From NCBI GenBank assembly GCA_015233285.1, contig JADFYA010000044.1, forward strand, positions 1 through 14,859: a DNA stretch of 14,859 bases, in the 5' to 3' direction. Position 1 is the first letter of the stretch, and every line of letters begins with the position of its first letter. Shown here piece by piece: positions 1-6,366 of this stretch. The notes under the pieces were generated by a model. The model was not told where the DNA came from. It saw only the letters and a program-made list of their open reading frames with translations, and did not search any database. A program made the translations under genes and the position numbers. Origin of the DNA: Deltaproteobacteria bacterium. Its GTDB lineage: Bacteria; Desulfobacterota; JADFXK01.

Positions 1-6
1 AAACCA

Positions 7-37
7 GAGGTGGGTGGCTCAACCATCCCTCTTTTTT
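7..37 (+). terminator. Rho-independent terminator of an upstream gene outside the window
   Basis: A stem with a small bulge (7-17 pairing with 23-31, loop CTCAA) is followed directly by six T residues at 32-37. It would end a plus-strand transcript entering from the left. No coding region for it is visible inside the window. Confidence 0.6.
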
Positions 38-73
38 ATAGCACAACAGGTATTGGGATTAAAGTGGTAAACT

Positions 74-268
74 TTGCGTCCCTGGGCCAGAGCCTTTAGA
101 GCTACCCATTTGAAACAGCGAAGAGCCTTTCGTTTTAACCAACTCTCAAAGACAAAAGATATCTTTGTGTGGCGTTTAATGAAAAAGGTCATTCGCCGTC
201 ATCTTAACCAGGACATTGGAGCCGAAAAGCTTCAAAAAGCCTATCGTAAGAGGAAAAAGGCCGAATAG
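74..268 (+). pseudogene. Basic 64-residue ORF, possible transposase C-terminal remnant
   Basis: A short, very basic reading frame begins at a TTG with no ribosome binding site and ends in TAG. The frame is closed by a stop at 68-70, so it is not simply cut by the window edge. The residues AFRFNQ followed by DIFVWRLMKK resemble the FRFNRR...LF.RLL tail of ISXO2/IS1595-type DDE transposases. The match is short and only from memory of the family. The C-terminus is a Lys/Arg-rich helix (EKLQKAYRKRKKAE). If it is a relic, the rest of the transposase is missing. It may equally be a small unknown gene starting at the ATG at 179. Treat it as an unproven fragment. Confidence 0.25.
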
Positions 269-272
269 GACC

Positions 273-400
273 CCGAAGATAAGTCGAAGAATTGTCGAAG
301 AAAACTCGAAGAGGGGAAACATAGCTCAGGGTAGACGTTAGTCGTAACAGGCTAAAGAAACAAATTAATTTAAAAATTCAACTCACCGAAATGTCGAAGA
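273..400 (+). repeat. 11-bp phased direct repeats (GTCGAAGA), probable DNA-binding array
   Basis: The core CGAAGA occurs at 274, 285, 296 and 307, exactly 11 bp apart. It occurs again at 395, which is 88 bp (8 x 11) after the fourth copy. Three of the five copies read GTCGAAGA. Exact helical phasing puts all copies on one face of the DNA, which is typical of cooperative binding sites. The array lies just upstream of the AlpA-like gene, so excisionase/AlpA binding sites are the natural guess. An imperfect inverted repeat (CACCGA at 384-389, TCGGTG at 411-416) encloses the fifth copy. Confidence 0.7.
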
Positions 401-428
401 GGTGGCTGCCTCGGTGGGACAACCGCAT

Positions 429-485
429 AAATGCCGTGTTAAATTCTCTGAAAAATCAGGGAATGGAACACGGCATTTTTATTTT
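429..485 (+). terminator. Strong hairpin with T tract upstream of the AlpA-like gene
   Basis: A 12-bp perfect outer stem (429-440 with 467-478) is extended by an inner stem (443-450 with 457-464, one G-T pair). The right arm runs into TTTTTATTTTC. It looks like a rho-independent terminator or attenuator placed about 25 bp before the ribosome binding site of the gene at 510. It could therefore insulate that gene from upstream transcription or regulate it by attenuation. Confidence 0.75.
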
Positions 486-509
486 CAATACATATAGGAG
501 GAAATCACT

Positions 510-722
510 ATGGAGACTCAAATGACGCAGCGGCCGCAATGGCTGGATGACAGACAAGTTGCCGAAATGACGGGGCTTGGCCTGCAAACATTGAGAAACC
601 ACAGATTTACCCGGCAGGGGATGGTCTACCATAAAATTGGAAAAACGGTTAGATATAGGTTAGATGATGTGGTCAGGTTCATGGACGCCCACAGGGTAGA
701 CCCAGCGCAGGCCCAGGGATGA
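510..722 (+). CDS. AlpA/excisionase-like helix-turn-helix protein
   Basis: This 70-residue protein is almost entirely one winged-helix HTH of the excisionase/MerR-like type (HTH_17, AlpA group). It has WLDDRQVAEMTGLGLQTLRNHRF (residues 11-33), then a wing, then YHKIGKTVRYRLDDVVRFMDAHRV (residues 40-63). In that pattern the RYR segment and following helix contact or frame the DNA. A good ribosome binding site (AGGAGG, 496-501) precedes the ATG at 510. In P4-type satellites and PICIs, AlpA-like proteins control integrase expression or excision, and this gene sits beside phased repeats that could be its targets. The fold is clear. The excision role is inferred from context, since no integrase is visible. 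Confidence 0.85.
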   Translation: METQMTQRPQWLDDRQVAEMTGLGLQTLRNHRFTRQGMVYHKIGKTVRYRLDDVVRFMDAHRVDPAQAQG

Positions 723-734
723 CAACCAAAACAG

Positions 735-766
735 AAACCCTCAGCCGTGGGTGCGGTCGAGGGTTT
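735..766. other. Inverted repeat between the AlpA-like and primase genes
   Basis: AAACCCTC (735-742) and GAGGGTTT (759-766) form an 8-bp perfect stem with a 16-base loop. It has no T tract, so it is not a standard terminator. It may be an operator or an RNA hairpin in the leader of the primase gene. Confidence 0.4.
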
Positions 767-896
767 GGGCAATGTTTCCGGCTGGCGTGGCCGGGCGAGA
801 TGAGAGAGACGAGGCGAGGTTAGCGCCGTATCCTTTTTGATTCTAAGGCAATTCGGCCAAAATGTCAAGTAATTTCGGCTGTAGGAGGTGGATCGT

Positions 897-1412
897 ATGG
901 TTTTTATCGCGGCTACTCGCAAGACCAATTTTAACATTGATGGCATTCCTACTGAATTAAAAATCCTTCGCCAGTGGGTTGCCTGGCGGTTTAAATATGA
1001 AAAAGACCGACTAAAACCAGCAAAGGTTCCAATCGACCCAAAGAATGGAAAATACGCAAAACCTAATAATCCAGACACTTGGGCAAGTTTTGACGAGGCG
1101 GTGGCGGCCGCCCAGAAATATAAATGCCTTGGGGTCGGATTCGTTTTTAGTAGAAATGACCCCTTCGTCGGTGTTGATTTAGACAACGTTCTGATTGATG
1201 GTCGGTTACTCCCCGAGGCCAAGGCGATTATTGATATGTTTCCAGGTGCATACATCGAGGTCAGCCAGAGCGGAACCGGGTTACATATCATCGCCAAAGG
1301 CCGGATATCTGGTAAGGGCCACCGGACTAAATTAAATGACTCCGGCTCTGAAATCGAAATATATGACCAAGTTAGATTCTTTGTCCTGACCGGGAAACAT
1401 TTTAAGGGGTAG
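897..1412 (+). CDS. Primase-polymerase (PrimPol) domain protein, N-terminal half of a phage primase
   Basis: This 171-residue protein matches the N-terminal primase-polymerase domain of P4-like/NrS-1-like phage replication proteins. In order it has IPTELKILRQWVAWRF, KPAKVPIDPKNGKYAKP, NPDTWASFDEA, LGVGFVFSRNDPFVGVDLDN with the metal-binding DxD at D94 and D96, SGTGLHI with G126 and H130, and EIYDQVRFFVLTGKHFKG. It would make primers or copy DNA at the element's origin. ATG 897 was chosen because AGGAGGTG (883-890) lies 6 nt before it; the GTG at 888 overlaps that site. Family members usually continue without a break into a helicase. Here a TAG at 1410-1412 ends the frame exactly where the linker would continue, and the helicase follows in the same frame. 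Confidence 0.88.
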   Translation: MVFIAATRKTNFNIDGIPTELKILRQWVAWRFKYEKDRLKPAKVPIDPKNGKYAKPNNPDTWASFDEAVAAAQKYKCLGVGFVFSRNDPFVGVDLDNVLIDGRLLPEAKAIIDMFPGAYIEVSQSGTGLHIIAKGRISGKGHRTKLNDSGSEIEIYDQVRFFVLTGKHFKG

Positions 1413-1415
1413 CCG

Positions 1416-3368
1416 ATGATCATTCCAGAATGTCAACCAGCAATCGACAGACTTTACAGGCAGTTTTTTGGTGTCCGGAAACAATCAGATAGACACAGAG
1501 GTGGTGATGTGGGGGACGACCGGGGCGCGGGTACGGGTGAGACTAATGACGATGGCGCGGCCTTCGCCGGTTTGAGCGATGACCAGGTAACTGAACACGT
1601 TCGATCTGACCCCAAGGGCGCGGCTCTTGATGACGGTGATATATCCGGTTACAACAACGATCATTCGGCGGCTGACCTCGCTTTTGGTCTGATGCTGGCC
1701 TTCTATTGCTGCAAAAACGCAGTCCAAATGAAGCGCCTATTTCGTCGGTCGAAACTGATGCGTGATAAATGCGACCAGGTACACTCCAGTGATGGACGGA
1801 CCTACCTTGAAATGACCGTTGAGAAGGCTATTAATGATTGCACGGCCACCTATAATCCCAATTACCGTCACTTCCAAAGCGGGGATAGTACCGCACCTAA
1901 GTTTACACGACAAGAATTATCTGAGCGGATTGAGGCGACAGAAGACTTTGACGAGCTGATCGGCCCCATCGCCCGAGACGTTACTGACTCCGGGTTGCCG
2001 GAATCAGCCAAGTTGAGCTTACGAAAATTCATCGCCAAAAAGGCCAAGGTGAATGTCGCAAGCCTGATTGCCGATGTCAAGGAGTTCTCAAAAATTGATG
2101 CCGACAAAGACACTTTTCACTTGGCCGTAGCCAGGGAGGTGGTCCGAAGTTACGGAGTGGAGAACATTTTGTCAGAACCGAGCGGACTGACCTGGCGGTG
2201 GAACGTTTGCGGGGTCTGGCGGCCGATACATGACAGGGAAATTAGACAAAAAATTATAGAGATCGCAGGAAATGATGAAATTACTAAGACCATAGTTGAT
2301 TCAATTCTAGCCTTGGTCAAAGATATCATTTTCAAGCCTGATCACCGATTCGATATCGACCAAGAAACGATTAATTGTCTTAACGGCGAACTCCATTGGG
2401 GCGGCCAAGATTGGGTATTACGACCACACGACAGAGAACACTTCCGGACAACGCAAATACCGGTCGTTTACGATGCCCAGGCAAGAGCCCCCGGATTTGA
2501 ACAATTCCTCAGAGAAATCTTTCAGAGTGACCCTGAGGCAGAACAAAAAATAACCATCATTTGCGAAATGATGGGCTACACCTTGCTATCAAGTTGCCGA
2601 TTCGAGAAATTTATCATCCTGATAGGCCCTGGGGCAAACGGGAAATCTGTTCTGATGGACATATTGAAGGCGTTGGTTGGTTCCGATAACACGGCTGCGG
2701 TTAGACCTGATGAATTCGAGGACCGCTTTAAACGAGGTTACCTACACCATAAGCTACTGAACCTGGTCACCGAGATTCGTGAGGGGGCGGAAATCCACGA
2801 TGCTGAATTGAAGAGCATTACTTCAGGTGAGACAATAACAGGCGAACATAAATTCAAAGACCCATTCTCATTCACTCCCATCTGTACGTGCTGGTTTGGA
2901 ACTAATCACATGCCGCACACCCGTGATTTTAGTGAAGCGATTACCCGGCGGGCTAGCATCATACCGTTTAACAGGATATTTCAAGAATCGGAACAGGACA
3001 AGAAATTGAAGGATAAACTTAAGGCCGAACTATCTGGCGTTCTAAATTTGGCGCTTGAAGGCGTCGCCGGAATTCTTCAAAGGGGTCAATTCTCTACTAC
3101 CGAATCAAGCGAGGCGATCAAACGAGATTGGCGGTTAGAGTCAGACCAGGTTGCACAATTCATTGAAGAGGAATGTGAACTATGCCTCAACCTGACACCA
3201 TCGGCTACCGTTTACACTCATTATCAGGCATGGGCTAACGAGGCCGGAGTCAAGCGGTCGCTAAATCGAAAAAATTTTACCACCAGGGTGCAAAGATTTG
3301 GGGTGACCTTGGTCAAGGGGGTATCAGGTACCAGGATGCTGTCAGGTATCCGCCTCCGGCAGAATTAA
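1416..3368 (+). CDS. SF3 helicase (D5-type), C-terminal part of phage/plasmid primase
   Basis: This 650-residue protein begins with the linker that normally follows PrimPol (PECQPAIDRLYRQFF), then an acidic low-complexity stretch. Next comes the ADLAFGLMLAFYC...MKRLFRRSKLMRDKCD module (about residues 90-125) seen in NrS-1-like primases. A D5_N region leads to the SF3 ATPase: Walker A GPGANGKS (404-411), Walker B-like LVTEI (450-454) and sensor motif GTNHMP (495-500). The C-terminus looks like a winged helix (KNFTTRVQRFGV). It should form the replicative helicase hexamer that melts the adjacent origin. A ribosome binding site (AAGGGG, 1404-1409) lies 6 nt before the ATG at 1416, so separate translation is possible. 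The same frame is open back to 897 except for one TAG, which makes either a split gene or readthrough possible. Confidence 0.93.
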   Translation: MIIPECQPAIDRLYRQFFGVRKQSDRHRGGDVGDDRGAGTGETNDDGAAFAGLSDDQVTEHVRSDPKGAALDDGDISGYNNDHSAADLAFGLMLAFYCCKNAVQMKRLFRRSKLMRDKCDQVHSSDGRTYLEMTVEKAINDCTATYNPNYRHFQSGDSTAPKFTRQELSERIEATEDFDELIGPIARDVTDSGLPESAKLSLRKFIAKKAKVNVASLIADVKEFSKIDADKDTFHLAVAREVVRSYGVENILSEPSGLTWRWNVCGVWRPIHDREIRQKIIEIAGNDEITKTIVDSILALVKDIIFKPDHRFDIDQETINCLNGELHWGGQDWVLRPHDREHFRTTQIPVVYDAQARAPGFEQFLREIFQSDPEAEQKITIICEMMGYTLLSSCRFEKFIILIGPGANGKSVLMDILKALVGSDNTAAVRPDEFEDRFKRGYLHHKLLNLVTEIREGAEIHDAELKSITSGETITGEHKFKDPFSFTPICTCWFGTNHMPHTRDFSEAITRRASIIPFNRIFQESEQDKKLKDKLKAELSGVLNLALEGVAGILQRGQFSTTESSEAIKRDWRLESDQVAQFIEEECELCLNLTPSATVYTHYQAWANEAGVKRSLNRKNFTTRVQRFGVTLVKGVSGTRMLSGIRLRQN

Positions 3369-3396
3369 ACACAGTGGGTGGGGCGCGACAATAATT

Positions 3397-3752
3397 CTCA
3401 CGCCACTAATTAAAGCGAATGAATACAATAGGTAATGTCAGTTTGTGGCGTGAGTGGCGCGAGAATCCTATATACCCCTGATATACGATTTCTCTCTCTT
3501 CTTTTTCAATACAATAGAAGATCCCTTACGATTAAAAAAGGAAAAATGCGCCACTCACGCCATGACTCGGAAATAACAGGTACTTTTCCGACAAGAAAGT
3601 AAAAAGTCACGCCACTGTCACGCCATTGGCTGGAAATCACAGGACTTTCTTAAATTACATGAGGTCTCCAGGCATGAAAAATCGTCAAATCAGGGGCGAC
3701 ACACGCAATGTCGGAAAAATAATAATAGAAAAGTCACGCCACTCACGCCACT
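3397..3752. other. Probable replication origin with CACGCCA iterons
   Basis: The 400-bp gap after the helicase gene carries repeated CACGCCA: forward at 3399, 3556, 3608, 3619, 3735 and 3744, and inverted at 3446-3452. Near-matches with GCGCCAC lie at 3548-3554 and, inverted, at 3454-3460. A 15-bp perfect inverted repeat joins 3446-3460 to 3548-3562. Some copies form tandems with 11-bp (3608/3619) and 9-bp (3735/3744) spacing. An AT-rich, pyrimidine-rich segment at about 3463-3546 lies between the two inverted arms and could be the melting zone. P4-type primase-helicases bind iterons at their own origin, so this placement next to the helicase fits an origin. Multi-operator control of the next gene is the alternative. 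Confidence 0.7.
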
Positions 3753-3767
3753 TCGAGGAAGGTCATT

Positions 3768-4310
3768 ATGGAGAATAGCCAGATCATAGAATCAAGCCTC
3801 ATGGAGATGCTTAGAGCGCGGCGGTTACAGGTCCAGCCCGAGTCCGGCGCACCACCACCTGTGTTGATCTCCGGCGGGAGCCATTCGGTATCGGCCCAGA
3901 CCACTGCCCAGGTCCCGGCCCAGCCACCGATGACCCAGGATGACATCACCGGAGCATTCCCCGGAAGTCAGATCGAACACGGCTTTCATGTGAGTGACCA
4001 CGGCGGCGTGCCGGTTTCACCACAAGTAACCACGGGCGAGCAGGCACTACCTGAATCGGCACCACCGGCAACCACCGGCCAGCGCAGCGAACCGTTTGCC
4101 TACCCTCGGTTATTTCGTCACGTCAAAGCAAGATTGCCCTGGTCAAAATTGGAGCAGGTCCGAATTAGGAACCCGAAACTCCATGCTCAATATCAAGCGG
4201 CCTCACAACAGGCAGTCGGGGCTACGAGTTTTGGCGGAATTCAACTTGCAATTGAACGAATGCTTCAAATTCAAGAACTGGTGTCCCGGTCGGATGCCTG
4301 GAAGAATTGA
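3768..4310 (+). CDS. Hypothetical protein with Pro/Gln-rich N-terminal half
   Basis: This 180-residue protein was not recognised. Residues 1-20 form a helix (IIESSLMEMLRARRLQVQ). Residues 25-110 are rich in Pro, Ala, Gln and Thr and probably disordered. The C-terminal 65 residues look folded and mostly helical (LPWSKLEQVRIRNPKLHAQYQAAS, then GGIQLAIERMLQIQELV). No signal peptide or membrane segment is seen. GAGGAAGG (3755-3762) precedes the ATG by 5 nt. The gene starts 16 bp after the last iteron of the probable origin, so its promoter may lie among the iterons and be controlled by whatever binds them. A gene with its own strong ribosome binding site follows after 36 bp, suggesting one transcript. 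A replication accessory role is possible but unproven. Confidence 0.65.
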   Translation: MENSQIIESSLMEMLRARRLQVQPESGAPPPVLISGGSHSVSAQTTAQVPAQPPMTQDDITGAFPGSQIEHGFHVSDHGGVPVSPQVTTGEQALPESAPPATTGQRSEPFAYPRLFRHVKARLPWSKLEQVRIRNPKLHAQYQAASQQAVGATSFGGIQLAIERMLQIQELVSRSDAWKN

Positions 4311-4346
4311 GTTGAAAGACGATGAAAACCTAAAGGAGGTTTAATA

Positions 4347-4745
4347 ATGTATCAAGCGTGTGAAAACGACCGGTTATCTATAAGTCTATACGAGAGCGAT
4401 GACCGACAAGTTCAAGTCCATGTGTTTCGACACCCCACGGACAATGTGCCTGTCGTTATCTACAACGATGATCACGAGGAAAGCGTGTCCCAAGACTTAG
4501 TTCCATCCATGGGCGTCCTGTTCGACGTTGACTCGTTAATAAAATATCTTTCTCCTGAAGTGGGCTTTGACATCGGGGTGTTTTTCCCTCGCCGTGAATA
4601 CATGCGTTTTTTGGGGCAAGTCATTGAGCAAGAATTTCTTAACTTGGGGAAAGTATTGCGGCAAATCGAGGATAGGCAAAAAGCGGTTGAAGCAAGCGCA
4701 CATGTAGAGAGGCCGTATGCTGAATGGACGGGGTGGCTGAACTGA
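4347..4745 (+). CDS. Hypothetical acidic protein
   Basis: This 132-residue protein was not recognised. It is acidic, with an N-terminal half that looks beta-rich (LSISLYESDDRQVQVHVFRH, VPVVIYND). The C-terminal half is helical (YMRFLGQVIEQEFLNLGKVLRQIEDRQKAVEASAH). No Cys cluster, nucleotide-binding motif or membrane span is visible. A near-perfect ribosome binding site (AAAGGAGGT, 4332-4340) lies 6 nt before the ATG, predicting strong translation. It is the second gene of a pair with the 3768 ORF and is followed by a long non-coding stretch. Small acidic proteins of satellites often act on helper-phage functions or as anti-host factors, but nothing in this sequence shows that. Confidence 0.7.
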   Translation: MYQACENDRLSISLYESDDRQVQVHVFRHPTDNVPVVIYNDDHEESVSQDLVPSMGVLFDVDSLIKYLSPEVGFDIGVFFPRREYMRFLGQVIEQEFLNLGKVLRQIEDRQKAVEASAHVERPYAEWTGWLN

Positions 4746-5080
4746 GCACAGCATCCCGTACGCCACCGATTCCCGTGACCGGGAAGAGTGCCACTTCCGG
4801 TGAGTGACTCTGTCGGCCTGAGCGCCCACCCTTGGCCCACCGGATCAGGTCAGGGTCAGGGTCACCTGTCGCTGGATCAGGACCAGTGTGCGACCTGGTA
4901 TAACATAGCACTACATGGTGAGAACAGGTGGACGGGTCGGGACCACCGGCAGTCGGACTACCCGACCGGATGACCACCGGACACACCCTGGCCTGGCCTG
5001 ATCCGATAATCTAACTTAATCATATCTCTTTACTGTGATTAAGTTGTAAGCAAAGAAAAAAATATAAATGTTTTTAATTT
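4746..5080. other. Non-coding GC-rich stretch with short repeats
   Basis: No convincing gene lies here. GGATCAGG occurs at 4842-4849 and 4874-4881 and inverted (CCTGATCC) at 4997-5004. The segment 4848-4864 carries tandem GGGTCA-like hexamers. GACCACCGG occurs at 4941 and 4972, and GGTCGGG (4935-4941) pairs with CCCGACC (4961-4967). GGACCACCGGCAG at 4940-4952 recurs at 6299-6311 in another non-coding gap. From about 5005 the sequence turns AT-rich. It could hold a structured RNA or protein-binding sites next to the cos region. Confidence 0.45.
5013..5045. promoter_or_regulatory. Perfect 10-bp inverted repeat, operator-like
   Basis: AACTTAATCA (5013-5022) and TGATTAAGTT (5036-5045) are exact inverted copies separated by 13 bp. 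The stem is AT-rich, so a protein-binding operator is more likely than a terminator. It lies about 60 bp before the cos-like sequence. Confidence 0.5.
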
Positions 5081-5098
5081 TAAGGCGCCATGATTATT

Positions 5099-5215
5099 TC
5101 ACGGGTCCTTCCTGGCGGTTTCCGTCTGCGGGTCGCAGAACCCCGGAATTTTAGCGCAAAAAGTTTTGAAAAAATCGGAGTTATATCAAGGAGATTTCGG
5201 CCGGAGGGTGGGCCG
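5099..5215 (+). other. Putative cos site (DNA packaging end)
   Basis: GGGTCCTTCC at 5103-5112 matches phage lambda cosQ (GGGTCCTTTCC) and is followed by GGCGGTTTCCG, much like lambda GGCGATCCG. About 20 bp on, TGCGGGTCGCAGAACCCCGG (5127-5146) is a partly two-fold symmetric segment (GGGT at 5130-5133 against ACCC at 5140-5143) at the place where lambda has cosN. It is followed by AATTTTAGCGC, as lambda has TTTTCGC. The order cosQ, cosN, then small terminase gene on the same strand is that of lambda. The exact nick positions cannot be read from sequence alone. Confidence 0.7.
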
Positions 5216-5280
5216 GGAATAGACCAGGCAGACAGACCGAAATGACAGGAACAGACAACAGGAAGCAAGATAATTCATAA

Positions 5281-5510
5281 CATATTTGCCAACGATATAA
5301 CAAGTTATATAGGTTACAATCTCAGCGTGTGAATATTCAACCAGGTGACAGGGCTATTCTCTGACAACACGTTAAAATAACTTTATCTTCATGAGAATAA
5401 CAACCATATAACATAATCGAATTTGTGTTCCAGACCATTATAATTAAAATATTTGTGTTATTACAGTCTGTTGTCGCATAAGATAACCATCTAACAGGGG
5501 TAAATGCTCC
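5281..5510 (+). promoter_or_regulatory. AT-rich cosB-like / leader region before the small terminase gene
   Basis: This non-coding stretch carries ATATAAC-AA-GTTATAT (5295-5310), a 7-bp palindrome. It also has ATTTGTGTT twice, 30 bp apart (5421-5429 and 5451-5459), and AACCAT-N-TAACA twice (5402-5413 and 5485-5496). In lambda the space between cosN and the small terminase gene is cosB, holding the terminase R sites and an IHF site. These repeats are candidates for such sites, or for operators of the terminase gene. Confidence 0.45.
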
Positions 5511-6164
5511 ATGAAATCAAAGAAACAGAAAATTAAAGGCAAGATTGAAGCAAGAAGAAAGGCTGATGTGGCGAAAATGAATCAATCGGAACAAGCGTTT
5601 CAGCCGATTCCAACACCTCCTTCACCTGTGATTGAGCCTGTAACTATCACCCAGCCGGTTGAGATTGACCAAGGAGACGATTTTGAAGTCCCTTCCACGA
5701 TCAGGACCCAGGAAGATGCGGCCTGTTATCTCGGACTGAGCCAGCCGGCCATTTCCAAGGCGGTGCGGGCAGGGCGGTTGACACAACAGCCTGACGGATC
5801 TTTCTTGCGGACCGATCTTGATGATTACTTGGCTAAATCGCCGAAGCGCCCCAAAACAGACGATGAAACTGACCTGGAGTACCGGCTCAAAGAAGCTGAA
5901 TTGCGCTACAAGGTGGCCAAAGCCGACCGAGAGGAGCTAATCGTGGCCGAGATGAAAGCGAATTTAATTCCGGTTGAAGCAATTGGCGAGATGATGAGGG
6001 CCAGAGTCGCAGAGGTCAAGAATGGCCTGGAAGGTTTGAAAAACCGGCTGGCCCCAGCCTGTGCCGGAAAAACGACTGAGGAAATCGCGGAGATAATCGA
6101 CGAAGGAGTTTACGCTCTATTGTGGTCCTTCGCCAAAAGCGGCCGGGTGGCTGGGGCGGCTTGA
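5511..6164 (+). CDS. Nu1-like phage terminase small subunit
   Basis: This 217-residue protein resembles the Nu1-type DNA-packaging subunit that recognises cosB and hands DNA to the large terminase. Residues 1-22 are very basic and 30-60 a Pro-rich linker. Residues 62-107 hold the winged HTH (TQEDAACYLGLSQPAISKAVRAGRL...DGSFLRTDLDDYL). Residues 120-150 form a charged helix (LEYRLKEAELRYKVAKADREEL), followed by the conserved pattern VEAIGEMMRARVAEVKNGLEGLKNRLAP and a final helix (EIAEIIDEGVYALLWSFAK). This is longer at the N-terminus than the usual Nu1-type protein. The ATG at 5511 has AGGGG 10 nt upstream. No large terminase or capsid gene follows, so it probably redirects a helper phage's terminase to the element's own cos. 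It could also be the last survivor of a decayed prophage. Confidence 0.85.
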   Translation: MKSKKQKIKGKIEARRKADVAKMNQSEQAFQPIPTPPSPVIEPVTITQPVEIDQGDDFEVPSTIRTQEDAACYLGLSQPAISKAVRAGRLTQQPDGSFLRTDLDDYLAKSPKRPKTDDETDLEYRLKEAELRYKVAKADREELIVAEMKANLIPVEAIGEMMRARVAEVKNGLEGLKNRLAPACAGKTTEEIAEIIDEGVYALLWSFAKSGRVAGAA

Positions 6165-6172
6165 GATTGACG

Positions 6173-6216
6173 GCCAGATAAGGGAAGGGAAGGGATGTCC
6201 CTTTCCTTTATCTGGC
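6173..6216 (+). terminator. Long imperfect hairpin after the small terminase gene
   Basis: GCCAGATAAGGGAAGGGA (6173-6190) pairs with TCCCTTTCCTTTATCTGGC (6198-6216), apart from a small offset. It starts 8 bp after the terminase stop. There is no T tract, so it may act as an mRNA-stabilising hairpin or a weak terminator. The right arm carries a motif found at several other places in the element. Confidence 0.5.
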
Positions 6217-6366
6217 GAGGATGACCAAGCGCCGGGGGCCCCTCACACCCCAACCTGTGATAATTCCCTGCCCGGAGGTCCGACGGATTCGAGGCCACGG
6301 ACCACCGGCAGGATTGATCTAATAACACCAATCTTAAGAATTAATCTTACAGAAGGAGCGCAAAGA

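Noticed and set aside
1..99. Plus-strand frame entering at position 1 and ending in TAG at 97-99
   Set aside because: A terminator hairpin with T tract (7-37) lies inside it, so upstream coding most likely ends before the window.
273..400. CRISPR-like reading of the short phased repeats
   Set aside because: The repeats are only 6-8 bp with 3-5 bp between most copies, far too short for a CRISPR array. No cas gene is present.
626..1423. 265-residue minus-strand open frame
   Set aside because: It lies antisense to the AlpA-like and PrimPol genes, whose motifs are unmistakable. Its product has no recognisable pattern and no good ribosome binding site.
4472..4986. Three overlapping minus-strand frames (97-122 residues)
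   Set aside because: They are antisense to the 4347-4745 gene or to repeat-rich non-coding DNA, and lack ribosome binding sites and coding character.
5080..5268. 62-residue minus-strand frame over the cos-like region
   Set aside because: The cosQ/cosN resemblance explains the sequence better, and the frame lacks a start signal.
6276..6305. tRNA-like T-arm (GGATTCGAGGCC) between GGTCCG and CGGACC followed by ACC
   Set aside because: No anticodon or D-arm can be drawn around it; it is just an inverted repeat in a GC-rich gap.
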